64,000 nucleotides of DNA from Afipia birgiae 34632 (GCF_000308295.2 NZ_HG326652.1:329337-393336), one strand, 5' to 3'. Shown: positions 21,142 to 30,594, numbered from the stretch's first letter. Numbers and translations: made by a program. Notes: a model not told the origin generated them from the sequence alone.

Positions 21142-21927
21142 ATGACCAGAAGAATGTCCCTCGCGCTCATGGCCGGCGCAGTGTGTTTTGGCGCCAGTTC
21201 AATGCAGGCTTTCGCATTCGATGACGACACGCCAGCCGCGCCGCGTGTGATCTACGCGCAGCCGTCAGCTTCGCCGATGCCGATCCGAGTTGCCTATCAG
21301 GAGCGGTCCAATATGGGCGGCGGATTGATCGAGTTCCTTTTCAGCGGCGGTCAGTCCGGCGATCCGAACTATCGGGCGCCGCGCTACGAACAGCGATATG
21401 AGCAGATGCCGTCGATGGATCCGCGGTATCGTTACGAGACGAGGCAGGGCGACGTCGGGATCGAGCCCGGCCGCCCGGGGATGGATCCGAAGTTCGAAAA
21501 ACAGGTCGTTGAATACGGCGGCAGGCATGCGCCGGGAACACTGGTGGTCGATACGCCAAACAGGTTTCTCTATCTGGTGCAGAGCGGCGGCAAGGCGCTG
21601 CGCTACGGCATAGGCGTTGGCAAACCCGGCTTCGAATGGTCGGGCGTGAAGACGATTTCCGCCAAGAAGGAATGGCCGGCATGGACGCCGCCGCCGGAAA
21701 TGCTCAGGCGCCGTCCCGATCTGCCGCGTCACATGGAAGGTGGGCCTGAAAATCCGCTGGGCGCCCGCGCGATGTATCTCGGCTCGACCCTGTATCGCAT
21801 TCACGGCTCCAATGAACCTTGGACCATCGGCACCGCCGTGTCGTCGGGCTGCATCCGGATGCGCAACGAGGACGTGATCGATCTGTACGGCCGGGTGAAT
21901 GTCGGCACGCGCGTCATCGTTATCTGA
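21142..21927 (+). CDS. L,D-transpeptidase (ErfK/YbiS/YkuD family)
   Basis: Periplasmic cell-wall enzyme that makes 3-3 cross-links or attaches proteins to peptidoglycan. The 261-residue protein has a signal peptide ending in SMQAFA. The YkuD domain covers about the last 140 residues and shows the motif YRIHGSNEPWTIGTAVSSGCIRMRN, with the catalytic His and Cys. The start at 21142 is chosen for the signal peptide; an ATG 60 bases upstream is in frame. The middle is rich in Tyr and Arg (RYEQRYEQMPSMDPRYRYE), probably a linker. A bidirectional terminator follows. Confidence 0.9.
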   Translation: MTRRMSLALMAGAVCFGASSMQAFAFDDDTPAAPRVIYAQPSASPMPIRVAYQERSNMGGGLIEFLFSGGQSGDPNYRAPRYEQRYEQMPSMDPRYRYETRQGDVGIEPGRPGMDPKFEKQVVEYGGRHAPGTLVVDTPNRFLYLVQSGGKALRYGIGVGKPGFEWSGVKTISAKKEWPAWTPPPEMLRRRPDLPRHMEGGPENPLGARAMYLGSTLYRIHGSNEPWTIGTAVSSGCIRMRNEDVIDLYGRVNVGTRVIVI

Positions 21928-21943
21928 GAAAACGGATTTCATA

Positions 21944-21974
21944 AAAACGGCCGCTGAATCCAGCGGCCGTTTTC
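21944..21974. terminator. Bidirectional terminator after the L,D-transpeptidase gene
   Basis: Stem AAAACGGCCGCTG / CAGCGGCCGTTTT with an AATC loop. It serves the transpeptidase gene on the plus strand and the DUF2076 gene on the minus strand. Confidence 0.9.
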
Positions 21975-21996
21975 GTTTGCCCGATGGCGAAATCAA

Positions 21997-22824
21997 TCAG
22001 GCGTAATCACTGTCGCCATCATCGAAGTCGTCGTAATCGCCGTCATCCTGGTCTTGATCCTGGTCCTGATCGGCATCGGCCTGCGCCTGATCGTAGGAGC
22101 TCTGGCGCTGGCTATCACCGCTGCCGCTCTTGCCGACGTCATTGACGCCGGCATCGCGCGCGAGATTGCCCGAGGACTGGCTGTTGTCCCATGGCATCTT
22201 GCTGCCGCCGGACTCGGCGGTGTTGCCAAGGCTTTGCTGCTGACTGCCGCCGCCCATCATGCCGCGGATGCTGTTCATCAGCATCGAGCCGCCGATCACG
22301 CCGGCCGCCGTTGCCGCGGCTGTTCCGAGAAACGAACCGCCGCCACCGGCATTGCCGCCGCCGAACAATCCGCCGCCCGGATTTCCAGCCCTCGGATCAT
22401 TAAGCCTTGGATCATTCATGCGGGGATCTGCGTTGCGCGGCTCGCCGGCCATGCGCGCATCGGCCTGGCCCCATGCCTGACCACTGTTCCACACCGGGCC
22501 GCGCTGCGCGCTGTCGCCAGGGCGAACGCTTGGCACCGAGCCGCGATTCTGGCCGGGGCCGAGAATCGCATCGCGCATTGAATCGAGAAATCCGCCGGGA
22601 GGCTGCTGCTGCGCGCTGCCTTCAAGTTCCTGAATGCGAGCATCGGCACGTTTCAATGCTTCGTCCTGCACCAGCACGGTTTGCACGAGCGCATAGACGG
22701 CGTTGGGCGCGCGGCGCAAACCTTGTGCAATCGCGGCATCCGCATCCGGCTCGCGTGGCGACGTCTCCAGCCTCGCTAGGCGGTCGAACAGATCGTCAAC
22801 GAGTTGGCGTTCCTGTGGCGTCAT
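21997..22824 (-). CDS. DUF2076 domain protein
   Basis: A 275-residue protein. The N-terminus TPQERQLVDDLFDRLARLE and the ALVQTVLVQDEALKRADARIQELE stretch are typical of DUF2076, a family of unknown function. The middle is rich in Gly, Asn and Pro, with an LNDPRLNDPRAGNPGGGLFGG-like run and a hydrophobic GTAAATAAGVIGGSMLMNSIRGMMG segment. The C-terminus is acidic with repeats of Asp and Gln (QDQDQDQDDGDYDDFDDGD). The ATG at 22824 has a strong AGGAGGA six bases before it. Solitary gene. Confidence 0.8.
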   Translation of the reverse strand: MTPQERQLVDDLFDRLARLETSPREPDADAAIAQGLRRAPNAVYALVQTVLVQDEALKRADARIQELEGSAQQQPPGGFLDSMRDAILGPGQNRGSVPSVRPGDSAQRGPVWNSGQAWGQADARMAGEPRNADPRMNDPRLNDPRAGNPGGGLFGGGNAGGGGSFLGTAAATAAGVIGGSMLMNSIRGMMGGGSQQQSLGNTAESGGSKMPWDNSQSSGNLARDAGVNDVGKSGSGDSQRQSSYDQAQADADQDQDQDQDDGDYDDFDDGDSDYA

Positions 22825-22956
22825 AACATCCTCCTGAAGCATCCGGCGTGCGAATGCGCGTCATGATGTAAGGCCGCATTGTGTCGGGTTAAGTCCCGGC
22901 GCGGATTAAATTTAGGAAATCCGGTTATCGCGGTGCGACAAAAAGACTTATCGCGT

Positions 22957-22996
22957 GATCCTCGAAAAGTGGAAACCGGCTTTCGGGAAGATCATG
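22957..22996. repeat. Dispersed GATC-flanked palindrome, copy 1
   Basis: An imperfect inverted repeat starts GATCCTCGAAAAGTGG and ends TTTCGGGAAGATCATG. Similar elements are at 24978, 36855 and 47042. It is intergenic, downstream of the gene at 23024 (minus strand). Confidence 0.7.
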
Positions 22997-23023
22997 TCCA
23001 GACGCAGAGCCTGCATCGAGCCA

Positions 23024-23875
23024 TCAGGCCCGATCGAGCGTGACGCTGTTCGTCGTCAACAGGCGCGGGAAGTCGTCGCTGCTCAGAAACGCGAACTCCC
23101 GTTCGCGCTGATGAGTCACGTTGTCGAGGCTGACCAGCGTCTCGTCGACGAATCCGGGATGGCACATCACAAGTCCGCCGTCCGGCAGGCCATTGAGAAA
23201 GCCCTGCATCGCGTCGGAAAATTCGCGGCCGCGCACCATGTCATAGGCGCCGGCGAAGCCGGGATTGAACGCAATACCGCTGCGGGCACTCCTTTGGCGG
23301 AACGTCTCGCTCAGCACATCGAGCAGCAGCGCCTTCGGGCTGTCGATCCGCTGCTTCAGCGGGAGGTTGCGGCCGCACTGGCGCACCCACGCGCCGGGGG
23401 CGGCGTCCCACACTGCGGAGAGAAACGCATCTCGGATTTGCGGAAACAACTGCACGTGCTGATGGCCGTCGATGTAATCGGGCGCACGCCCGAACATCTT
23501 CCTGAAGGCGGCGATCTGTGCCAGCAGTTCGGCCTGGATGATTTCCGGATCGAGCCGCCGCAACAGGCTTGCGCGCAAAAGTCTTCCGAGTGGCAAAAAT
23601 TGTCCGCCGTCGAGCGGCTTGAAATGCATCGTTAGCGGAGAAAACGGCGCAGTCAGAGTTGCGTGCAATCCGATGGCGCAGTTTGGGTTGGCAGCAACGG
23701 CCTGCATCAATGCGTCGATCTCGGTGCGGTCGACGGCGGCGCCGACCACCATCACCGAAGTTGCATTGAGTCTCGATTTGCCGATCAGTTCGCGGATCGC
23801 GCGATTGACGCCGGGGCTCATGCCGTAGTCGTCGGCGCACAGCCAGATGCGGCGCGGCGGCGTCTCCACGTTCAT
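23024..23875 (-). CDS. ChbG/HpnK-family deacetylase
   Basis: A 283-residue YdjC-type carbohydrate or N-acetyl deacetylase. The metal-site motif LCADDYGMSPGVNRAI is near residue 12, and IGLHATLT plus YIDGHQHVQLFP complete the usual metal-binding set. Relatives include ChbG (chitooligosaccharide deacetylase) and HpnK (hopanoid). Overlaps by four bases with the upstream glycosyltransferase gene, so the two are co-translated. The pair likely modifies a polyprenyl-linked sugar or lipid headgroup. No other hopanoid genes are nearby. Confidence 0.85.
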   Translation of the reverse strand: MNVETPPRRIWLCADDYGMSPGVNRAIRELIGKSRLNATSVMVVGAAVDRTEIDALMQAVAANPNCAIGLHATLTAPFSPLTMHFKPLDGGQFLPLGRLLRASLLRRLDPEIIQAELLAQIAAFRKMFGRAPDYIDGHQHVQLFPQIRDAFLSAVWDAAPGAWVRQCGRNLPLKQRIDSPKALLLDVLSETFRQRSARSGIAFNPGFAGAYDMVRGREFSDAMQGFLNGLPDGGLVMCHPGFVDETLVSLDNVTHQREREFAFLSSDDFPRLLTTNSVTLDRA

Positions 23876-24948
23876 TCAGCCGCGGTCTGCGGTGTCTTGT
23901 CGGCGGCGATCGACGTGTCGGCGTTCTTCACGCTGTGCTCCGCGACGAAGTAGATCGGCCGCGCCTTGATCTCGGATAGAATCTTGCCGATGTATTCGCC
24001 CATCACGCCGATCATGATCAACTGCACGCCTCCAATGGTCATCAGGCCGACCACCAGCGAGGGATAACCGGGAACCGATTTGCCGCTGACGACGGTCTCC
24101 CACAGGATCGACAGGCCGAACAGGAAGGCGACGAAAGCAAGCAGCAGCCCGAGCAGGCTCGCCACACGCAGCGGCGCCACCGAGAACGAAGTCAGGCCTT
24201 CGATGGACAGACCAAGCAGGCGGCCCGGGCTGAACGTCGTGACGCCATGTGCGCGGGCTTCCGGTTCGTAATCGACACGGATTTGCTTGAAGCCGATCCA
24301 TGTCGCGAGCCCCTTGAAGAAGCGGTTGCGCTCCGGCAGTTGCCGCAGGGCGGCCGCAGCGCGTGGCGATAGCAGGCGGAAATCCCCGGCATCCTCCGGA
24401 ATCTTCTGCCGCGCGCCCCAGTTGATCAGCATGTAGAAGGTGCGCACGGCGAGCCGCCGCAGCGCGGATTCGTTGTCGCGGTGCGCCTTCGCGGTATAGA
24501 CGACATCGTAGCCGTCCACGATCCAGTGCTTGACCAGCTGCTCCACCAGTTCGGGCGCATGCTGACCGTCGCCATCCATGAACAGCACGGCGCCGCGGCG
24601 GGCATGATCGAGCCCGGCCATCAACGCCGCTTCCTTGCCGAAATTGCGCGACAGCGACACCACCTGCACGTCGAGCGCCGCCGGCGGCAGACCGCGTGCA
24701 ATGCTCAGCGTCGCATCGCTTGAGCCGTCATCGACATAGACCACTTCGCAGGCGAGGCCGTAGGTTTGTCTAAGCGTGCCGGCAAGCGCGCACAGGCGTT
24801 CGTGCAGCAGCGCGAGCCCCGCCGCCTCGTTGTAAACGGGCACGACGATCGACAGGCCCTCACCCGAAAGGCCATGACTCGAAAGGCCTTGCGCTGCCGG
24901 AGCGCGGCTGCTGCCTGATAGGTTCGAAATATCGGCACTCGGCGTCAT
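23872..24948 (-). CDS. Family 2 glycosyltransferase, GtrB/DPM1-like, membrane-anchored
   Basis: A 358-residue transferase of the DPM1/GtrB/ArnC type, which loads a sugar on undecaprenyl or dolichyl phosphate. After a Ser/Gly-rich N-terminal extension, the GT-A domain starts LSIVVPVYNEAAGLALL, with VVYVDDGSSDAT and the metal motif FMDGDGQHAPEL. Two C-terminal membrane helices follow (near residues 258-285 and 295-320). Overlaps the downstream deacetylase gene by four bases. The sugar donor is unknown. hisG lies upstream, 168 bases away. Confidence 0.88.
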   Translation of the reverse strand: MTPSADISNLSGSSRAPAAQGLSSHGLSGEGLSIVVPVYNEAAGLALLHERLCALAGTLRQTYGLACEVVYVDDGSSDATLSIARGLPPAALDVQVVSLSRNFGKEAALMAGLDHARRGAVLFMDGDGQHAPELVEQLVKHWIVDGYDVVYTAKAHRDNESALRRLAVRTFYMLINWGARQKIPEDAGDFRLLSPRAAAALRQLPERNRFFKGLATWIGFKQIRVDYEPEARAHGVTTFSPGRLLGLSIEGLTSFSVAPLRVASLLGLLLAFVAFLFGLSILWETVVSGKSVPGYPSLVVGLMTIGGVQLIMIGVMGEYIGKILSEIKARPIYFVAEHSVKNADTSIAADKTPQTAAE

Positions 24949-24977
24949 CGATCGGTTTCCAGCGCGTTGCGTCCGGG

Positions 24978-25021
24978 CATGATGCGATCCGAAAATCGCT
25001 TCTCATGTTTCGGTATCATGC
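24978..25021. repeat. Dispersed GATC-type palindrome, copy 2 (diverged)
   Basis: GCATGAT and ATCATGC flank inner arms CCGAAA and TTTCGG. The layout matches the copies at 22957 and 36855. It is in the spacer between hisG and the glycosyltransferase gene. Confidence 0.6.
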
Positions 25022-25116
25022 TCACAGCCATCATATGGTAATCGCCGCGCGCTGTCGCCACGGGTGCGATGGCCTGCGGCGTCTGGTTGCACCGCCGCGA
25101 ACCACCGGCGCAAATC

Positions 25117-26094
25117 CTATTGCCCAAGGAAAGTCTGGAGTTTGACGAAAAGCGGATTGTCGCGATCGAACACGTAATCCAGTGATGCGACCGATACCGT
25201 CTCCGCGCCGTGATCACGCAGGAAACTCCCCAGCGCGTAAAGCTGCGCCGGCGGACAGTGCAGCGTTACCATGCCCGATGAGGTCGGCCCGCCGAACGGC
25301 GACACCACGCCGAACCGGTTGTGGGCTTCGGCCAGCAGCGCGGCATTGCAGGCCGCGAAGCGGGTGCGGACTTCCTTGTATTTGCGGGCGCGGGCGCTGG
25401 CCGCGATGTGATCGAGGATGATCCGCGCCGTCTCCCGTGCGCTGTCCGACCAGTCGGCGTCGCGTGAGGCCACCAGATTGGCGTGGCTGCGCAGCATCAC
25501 GCCGTCGTCGAGCACCTTCAGTCCGTTGGCTGCCAGCGTGGCCCCGGTGGTGGTGATGTCGACGATCAGCTCGGCTGTTCCCGCCGCAGGCGCGCCTTCG
25601 GTGGCTCCGGCGCTTTCCACGATGCGGTAGTCGACGACGCCGTGGCTGCCGAAGAAATTGCGCGTCAGGTTGATGTATTTGGTCGCCACCCGCATGCGAT
25701 GGTTGTGCCGGGCGCGGAACGAGGTCGCGACATCGTCGAGGTCCGCCATGGTGCGCACGTCAATCCACGCCTGTGGCACGGCGACAACGACGTTGGCGCT
25801 GCCAAAGCCGAGGCTTTCGATCAGCATGACGCGCTTGTCGGCGTCGTGAATGTTCTCGCGGATCAGATCCTCGCCGGTGATGCCGAGATGCACCGCGCCG
25901 CGCGCAAGCTGGGCAGCGATTTCGCTGGCCGAGAGATAGGCGATCTCGACATTGTCGAGGCAGGGCATGGTGCCGCGATACTCGCGCGCACCGCGGGGCT
26001 TGGCGAGCGTCAGGTTGGCCTGCGCGAAGAAGGCCTCAGCGTTTTCCTGCAGCCGTCCCTTGGACGGAACGGCGACGACGAACGGCGTGCTCAT
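25117..26094 (-). CDS. hisG: ATP phosphoribosyltransferase catalytic subunit HisG
   Basis: First enzyme of histidine synthesis (ATP plus PRPP to phosphoribosyl-ATP). The N-terminal periplasmic-binding-like catalytic region starts [19 protein letters not shown] and contains [11 protein letters not shown] and the PRPP-binding stretch [30 protein letters not shown] sequence. At 325 residues it is longer than short HisG (about 200-230), with a C-terminal extension after residue 230. Start overlaps the hisZ stop (ATGA), so the two are co-translated. Having both a C-terminal extension and HisZ is notable. Confidence 0.95.
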   Translation of the reverse strand: MSTPFVVAVPSKGRLQENAEAFFAQANLTLAKPRGAREYRGTMPCLDNVEIAYLSASEIAAQLARGAVHLGITGEDLIRENIHDADKRVMLIESLGFGSANVVVAVPQAWIDVRTMADLDDVATSFRARHNHRMRVATKYINLTRNFFGSHGVVDYRIVESAGATEGAPAAGTAELIVDITTTGATLAANGLKVLDDGVMLRSHANLVASRDADWSDSARETARIILDHIAASARARKYKEVRTRFAACNAALLAEAHNRFGVVSPFGGPTSSGMVTLHCPPAQLYALGSFLRDHGAETVSVASLDYVFDRDNPLFVKLQTFLGQ

Positions 26095-27233
26095 GCAGCG
26101 CTCCCTTGCGAAAGCGCTTCGATCCAGATCGAGAAACCGACTGCGGGAATGGGTGTGCGCGCACCGAGCCGCGTCAGCAATCCGTCATAGCGTCCGCCGC
26201 CAACCAGCGGTTCCGTGCTGTTGCCCTTGGCGTGCAGTTCGAATTCGAAACCGGTGTAGTAATCGAGGCCGCGTCCGAACGCGGTGGAAAAGCGGATTGT
26301 CTTGGTGTCGATGCCGCGTGCAGCCATGAAACCGGTACGGCTTTCGAACTGATCGATGGCGGCATTGAGATCGAGCTTGGCGTCCGAGGCGAGCGTGCGC
26401 AGTTGACCTGCCGCATCGTCCGGTTCGCCGGCGATGGCGAGAAAGCGTTCGATCAATTGCAGCGCGTCGCGCGGCAATGCGCCGCCCTTGAGTGTTGATT
26501 GCTCGAGGAAACGGTCGGCGATTTCGGACACCGTGCGCCCGCCGACATTGCTGGTGCCTGCGATTGACATCAGATCGGTGACGAGCGCCAGCGCCGCCTT
26601 GCGGTCCGAGCCTGCGAGCGCGGCCAGCACGCCTTCATATTCATTGCGGGTCTTGCCTGTCTCCAGCGTCAGGCGCTGAAGATCCTGCGCCAGCGAAATC
26701 TTTCGGTTGAAATCCTTGATCAGCCGCCGCTTCCACACCGGATAGAGATCGAGCGCATCGATCAGCGCCGCGAACAGCGCGACGTCGCCGGTGCGGATAT
26801 CGACACTAGCGACGCCGAACGCGGCTGCGGCCTCAACGCCGAGCGCCAGCATTTCGGCATCGGCCGCCGCGCGATCCTGCCGGCCGAAGGATTCCACGCC
26901 GGCCTGGTTGAATTCGCTGGCGGCACCGCCGCGATAGCGAAACACCGGCCCGAGATAGTAGAAACCGGCGGGCGCGCCGGCGCGCTGTGACGCGAGGTAT
27001 TCGCGTGCCACAGGAATGGTGAGATCCGGCCTCAGGCACAGTTCCTCGCCGGTTGCGTCGGTGGTCAGGTAGAGGCTCTTGCGGATGTCCTCGCCGGACA
27101 GATCGAGAAACGGTTCCGCCGGCTGAAGGATCGGCGGCCGCGCATGGGTGTAGCCAGCCCGCGCAAATGTCTGCAGCAAGGCCTCCGCCTGTGTGGCGGA
27201 CCCGGTCGCGGTTGCGGCACTGGTCTGGCTCAT
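26091..27233 (-). CDS. hisZ: ATP phosphoribosyltransferase regulatory subunit HisZ
   Basis: HisS-like protein without tRNA-synthetase function that partners HisG. It has 380 residues, with class II synthetase-like features: [33 protein letters not shown] and the C-terminal [17 protein letters not shown] and [13 protein letters not shown]. It lacks the C-terminal anticodon-binding domain of HisRS. It overlaps hisG by four bases and precedes it, consistent with a hetero-oligomer. rsmE ends 118 bases upstream on the same strand. Confidence 0.93.
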   Translation of the reverse strand: MSQTSAATATGSATQAEALLQTFARAGYTHARPPILQPAEPFLDLSGEDIRKSLYLTTDATGEELCLRPDLTIPVAREYLASQRAGAPAGFYYLGPVFRYRGGAASEFNQAGVESFGRQDRAAADAEMLALGVEAAAAFGVASVDIRTGDVALFAALIDALDLYPVWKRRLIKDFNRKISLAQDLQRLTLETGKTRNEYEGVLAALAGSDRKAALALVTDLMSIAGTSNVGGRTVSEIADRFLEQSTLKGGALPRDALQLIERFLAIAGEPDDAAGQLRTLASDAKLDLNAAIDQFESRTGFMAARGIDTKTIRFSTAFGRGLDYYTGFEFELHAKGNSTEPLVGGGRYDGLLTRLGARTPIPAVGFSIWIEALSQGSAA

Positions 27234-27351
27234 TCTTCGGTGTCCAACGGGATGTAAAAGGCTTGAATCGGCAGTCCCTTAACACGGGAATGACGTGGTT
27301 TCGACGACGATCCGGAAAAGGGCTTAATGAGAGCTCGCCCGGAATGCAACT

Positions 27352-28107
27352 TCAGCGTGCATGAGGGTGTCCCCAATCGCCGAGCGCGGTCTGTACCACA
27401 GCGAGAGCCGCAACTGCAGCCGTATCCGCGCGCAGGATACGCGGACCGAGCGCCAGCCGCACGACATGCGGCTGTTTCAGCAGCAGAGCGCGTTCCTCCT
27501 CGGCAAATCCTCCCTCCGGCCCGATCAATACGTCCGTGCCCTTGGTGCCGTCCGCGCCGGCAAACGCGGCCATCGGATCGGAGATCGGGGCGTTCTCGTC
27601 GCAGAACACCAGCAGGCGCTGGCCATCGCGCTGGGCGAGATAGCGCTCAAGTGGTTCGGGGTCGTGAACTTCGGCGAGGCTGAGGATGCCACATTGTTCC
27701 GCGGCTTCAATGACATTGGCGCGCATGCGCTCGACATTGACGCGGCTCGCCTGGGTATGTCGCGTGGTCACCGGGCGCAGCGCCGCCACCCCCATTTCAA
27801 CGGCCTTTTGCGCCATGTAGTCGAGCCGTGCGTGTTTGAGCGGTGCAAACACGTAATGCAGATCGTGCAAGCTATCCTGCGGCCGTGTCTGACTGACGAT
27901 TTCCGCGCGGTCCGGCCGCTTGCGGCCCGCGAGATTGGCCAGCCATTCGCCGTCGCGTCCGTTGAACACCAGTACGGTGTCGCCGGCGGCGAGGCGCAGC
28001 ACATTGCCGAGATAGTTGGACTGATCGCGGTCGAGTGCGATGCCTGTCCCGGCTGTGAGTGGGGTATCGACGAAAAGCCGGGGGCTGCGAAAATCAAGTT
28101 TGGGCAT
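27352..28107 (-). CDS. rsmE: 16S rRNA m3U1498 methyltransferase RsmE
   Basis: A 251-residue SPOUT methyltransferase that methylates N3 of U1498 in 16S rRNA. It starts with an N-terminal PUA-like domain (PKLDFRSPRLFVDTPL). The C-terminal knot carries VLIGPEGGFAEEERALL and VRLALGPRILRADTAAVAALA, the conserved SAM-binding parts. The ATG at 28107 matches the usual RsmE N-terminus better than one 18 bases upstream. Upstream gene of hisZ-hisG on this strand, but the spacer suggests a separate or weakly linked unit. Confidence 0.92.
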   Translation of the reverse strand: MPKLDFRSPRLFVDTPLTAGTGIALDRDQSNYLGNVLRLAAGDTVLVFNGRDGEWLANLAGRKRPDRAEIVSQTRPQDSLHDLHYVFAPLKHARLDYMAQKAVEMGVAALRPVTTRHTQASRVNVERMRANVIEAAEQCGILSLAEVHDPEPLERYLAQRDGQRLLVFCDENAPISDPMAAFAGADGTKGTDVLIGPEGGFAEEERALLLKQPHVVRLALGPRILRADTAAVAALAVVQTALGDWGHPHAR

Positions 28108-28237
28108 CGGTACCAATCCGTTCATTTTCCGATTTCTAGCCCAATGATTGCAAATTGGCAGCCAATTAGGTGGCGAACTGCCGCGCTGTTGCCGGATTCA
28201 TCGGGTTGTTAAGCAGCGGCGAGAATCGTAAAAGTCA

Positions 28238-28316
28238 CCCAGTGTGGTGGTTCGCAAGTCCGCATCACTTTTGCGGCGCATTCTTTTGCGGACTTGCGAA
28301 CCAGAACCACACTGGG
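28238..28316. repeat. Long imperfect palindrome A
   Basis: Outer arm CCCAGTGTGGT pairs with ACCACACTGGG; inner arm GGTTCGCAAGTCCGCA pairs with TGCGGACTTGCGAACC. The right side has three extra bases between the two arms. The loop is about 22 bases. It is the first member of a four-member set (A-D). Confidence 0.85.
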
Positions 28317-28327
28317 ATTTATGAATG

Positions 28328-28411
28328 CTAGTGTCCTTTAGAATCCGAAGTTCGCTATGGAAGGCGCTGCAAAATATGGCGAACTTCGGATTCAGAACAC
28401 TAGGACACTGG
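28328..28411. repeat. Long imperfect palindrome B
   Basis: Outer arm AGTGTCCT pairs with AGGACACT; inner arm GAATCCGAAGTTCGC pairs perfectly with GCGAACTTCGGATTC. The asymmetric bulge is three bases on the left and eight on the right. It lies 11 bases after palindrome A and just before the gene at 28432. Confidence 0.85.
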
Positions 28412-28431
28412 AACCCGCCGGAGGAGAATCC

Positions 28432-29103
28432 GTGACCGCCTACCGTCTTATCGCATCGCTGGCTGCCGCCACGTTCGTCTTGCACGCCGCGGATGTCCGC
28501 GCGCAGGGCGCTTTTCCGGCGCCGCTGCCGGGGCAGGCCGCGCCCGCGCCGGCCACCAATTCCTCTCCGTTTCCGCCCGTCAACGGCACGACCGCTGCGC
28601 CGGTCAGGCAGCAGCCGTCATCCAACGCCTTCTCGACCGGCGCTCCGCCGGTTGGTGGCGGTGGCTTTGGCGCGCCACAACAGCAGGCTGGCCCGCCGCC
28701 GGGGGCCGAGGAATGTCAAAAGGGTTTCATGCCGCTGCGTGCCGATGCGGAAGCCAAGGCCAAGCTGATTCAGGCCGCCGGCAAGCGCAAGGCGCCGCCG
28801 CAGGAAGCCTGCAAGCTGATCGGCAATTTCGCGCAGGCCGAAGTGAAGATGATCAAGTTCGTCGAAGCCAACGCGCAAAAGTGCGGCATCCCCGCCGACG
28901 TCGGCGACCAGATGAAAAAGGGGCACGCCAATACCTCCCAGTTGCAGCAGCGAGTGTGTGCGGCCGCGTCGCAGGCTCAGGCTGCACCGGCGGGTCCCAG
29001 TCTGAGCGAAGCGCTCGGCTCCGCATCGTTGCCTGAGGCCAAGCCGTTGAAGCGGGGCGGCAGCACCTTCGACACGCTGAACGGCAATGTCCTGACCCGC
29101 TGA
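28432..29103 (+). CDS. Exported Pro/Ala-rich protein of unknown function
   Basis: A 223-residue protein with a signal peptide ending near ADVRA before QGAFPAP. A Pro- and Ala-rich linker spans about residues 28-95. The C-terminal part is a compact helical domain with three conserved-looking Cys positions (EECQKGFMPLRADAEAKAKLIQ, QEACKLIGNFAQAEVKMIKF and KCGIPADVGDQMKKGH). It resembles uncharacterised Bradyrhizobium proteins. The GTG start at 28432 is supported by GGAGGAG five bases upstream. ubiA begins 24 bases after its stop. Confidence 0.75.
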   Translation: MTAYRLIASLAAATFVLHAADVRAQGAFPAPLPGQAAPAPATNSSPFPPVNGTTAAPVRQQPSSNAFSTGAPPVGGGGFGAPQQQAGPPPGAEECQKGFMPLRADAEAKAKLIQAAGKRKAPPQEACKLIGNFAQAEVKMIKFVEANAQKCGIPADVGDQMKKGHANTSQLQQRVCAAASQAQAAPAGPSLSEALGSASLPEAKPLKRGGSTFDTLNGNVLTR

Positions 29104-29127
29104 TTGGCTCCGAATGAAAAGGTTGCG

Positions 29128-30060
29128 ATGAGCAACGCCGCAGCCCCCGTCGCCGACTCAACTGCCAATTGGGTCGATACCCACGCGCCGATCTGGATGC
29201 GGCCCTATCTGCGATTGTCGCGGTTCGACCGGCCGATCGGCTGGTGGCTGTTGTTGCTGCCGTGCTGGTGGTCCGCTGCGCTGGCAGCGGGCATTGCACA
29301 TAACGTTCGCGATCTGCCTCTGGTCATCGTGCTGTTCTTCATCGGCGCGGTGGTGATGCGCGGTGCGGGATGCACATGGAACGACATCACCGATCGAAAG
29401 CTTGACGCGCAGGTCGAACGCACACGGTCGCGCCCGATACCGGCGGGGCAGGTCACGGTCACGCAGGCGGCAGCCTTTCTCGTCCTGCAGGCGCTGATCG
29501 GGCTCGCGGTGCTGCTGCAGTTCAACGGCTTTGCGATCCTCACCGGCATCGGCTCGCTGGCCATTGTCGCGATCTATCCTTTCATGAAGCGCATCACCTA
29601 CTGGCCGCAGGTGGCTCTTGGTCTGGCGTTCTCGTGGGGCGCGCTGATGGGCTTTGCGGTGATCCTTGGCCGGATCGATGCCACTGCGCTGGTGCTCTAT
29701 GCCGGATCGATTTCGTGGGTGATCGCCTATGATACGATCTACGCCCATCAGGACACCGAGGACGACATCCTGGTCGGCATCAAATCAACGGCGCTGCTGT
29801 TCGGCGAACGGACGCAGATGGCGCTGACGATCTTCTGCAGTCTGGCCGTGTTGCTGATCGGTGTCGCGTTGTGGCGCGGCGGATCGCAGTGGCCTGCATG
29901 GATCGGACTCGCGGCGTTTGCTGCGCATCTGGTCTGGCAGGTGCGGACGATCCGGATCGACAATCCCGCCTTATGCTTGCGGCTATTCAAGTCGAACCGC
30001 GATGCGGGGTTGATGCTATTCGTCGGCCTGCTCGCCGACGCCGTGCTGCGTAGCTATTAG
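29128..30060 (+). CDS. ubiA: 4-hydroxybenzoate polyprenyltransferase UbiA
   Basis: Inner-membrane enzyme that attaches a polyprenyl chain to 4-hydroxybenzoate in ubiquinone synthesis. The 310-residue protein has eight to nine membrane segments. The two Asp-rich sites are visible: NDITDRKLDAQVERTRSRP near residue 90 and the second region IAYDTIYAHQDTEDD near residue 210. The ATG at 29128 has AAAAGG six bases upstream and is preferred to an upstream in-frame TTG. Other ubi genes are not in the window. Confidence 0.95.
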   Translation: MSNAAAPVADSTANWVDTHAPIWMRPYLRLSRFDRPIGWWLLLLPCWWSAALAAGIAHNVRDLPLVIVLFFIGAVVMRGAGCTWNDITDRKLDAQVERTRSRPIPAGQVTVTQAAAFLVLQALIGLAVLLQFNGFAILTGIGSLAIVAIYPFMKRITYWPQVALGLAFSWGALMGFAVILGRIDATALVLYAGSISWVIAYDTIYAHQDTEDDILVGIKSTALLFGERTQMALTIFCSLAVLLIGVALWRGGSQWPAWIGLAAFAAHLVWQVRTIRIDNPALCLRLFKSNRDAGLMLFVGLLADAVLRSY

Positions 30061-30063
30061 AAA

Positions 30064-30594
30064 TCAGTTGCGGGCGATGATCTCGCGTTCGCCGCGGTGA
30101 ATGGATCGCTCCATCGCAGCGCGACCGGCCTTGCGGCGCACCAGAAACTTCGGGCGGCGATCCTTGATGATGTTGTGGCGGCGGCGGCGCGGAGCCGGTT
30201 CGCGTGCCGCTTCGTTTTCATCCTCGATCTGCGGTAAGGCGAACAGGTCGCCCCACATCTGCCAGGCCAGATCGAGTTGCAATTCATCCGCGGTGACCAG
30301 CAGTGGCACCGACAGCGAGGGATCGCTGTGAACCAGAACCAGCGCGCGTCCGCCGTTCGTTTCGCGGCAGGCGATGCCGAGAAAATCGCGAACGCGAACA
30401 TTGATCGCCATGCGGATGCCGCCGACGGCACGGCGCACAGTGACGCGTTCACGATTGATTTCGATGTGCCTGACGCCGCCATCGGCGCGGCCATCGCGCG
30501 CTTCAAAGCTGACGGGCAAGGAATGGGGGTCGAGCTGCAACATGCAGCTCGACCCGACGGGTTGCACCCCGCCGACTCCGAATTGACGCCTCAC
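30064..30594 (-). CDS. DUF6101-like protein
   Basis: A 176-residue protein that I recognise as similar to the DUF6101 family of Bradyrhizobiaceae. Its function is unknown. The core is VRHIEINRERVTVRRAVGGIRMAINVRVRDFLG, and the C-terminus is basic (RRRRHNIIKDRRPKFLVRRKAGR). The GTG start at 30594 has a GGGAG eight bases upstream; a GTG 15 bases earlier is also possible. It is convergent with ubiA and only four bases separate their ends. Confidence 0.65.
   Translation of the reverse strand: MRRQFGVGGVQPVGSSCMLQLDPHSLPVSFEARDGRADGGVRHIEINRERVTVRRAVGGIRMAINVRVRDFLGIACRETNGGRALVLVHSDPSLSVPLLVTADELQLDLAWQMWGDLFALPQIEDENEAAREPAPRRRRHNIIKDRRPKFLVRRKAGRAAMERSIHRGEREIIARN

Noticed and set aside
24945..25217. 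90-codon minus-strand frame between hisG and the glycosyltransferase gene
   Set aside because: Its 5' part overlaps the hisG end in another frame and the rest reads through a dispersed palindrome. No ribosome site of note.
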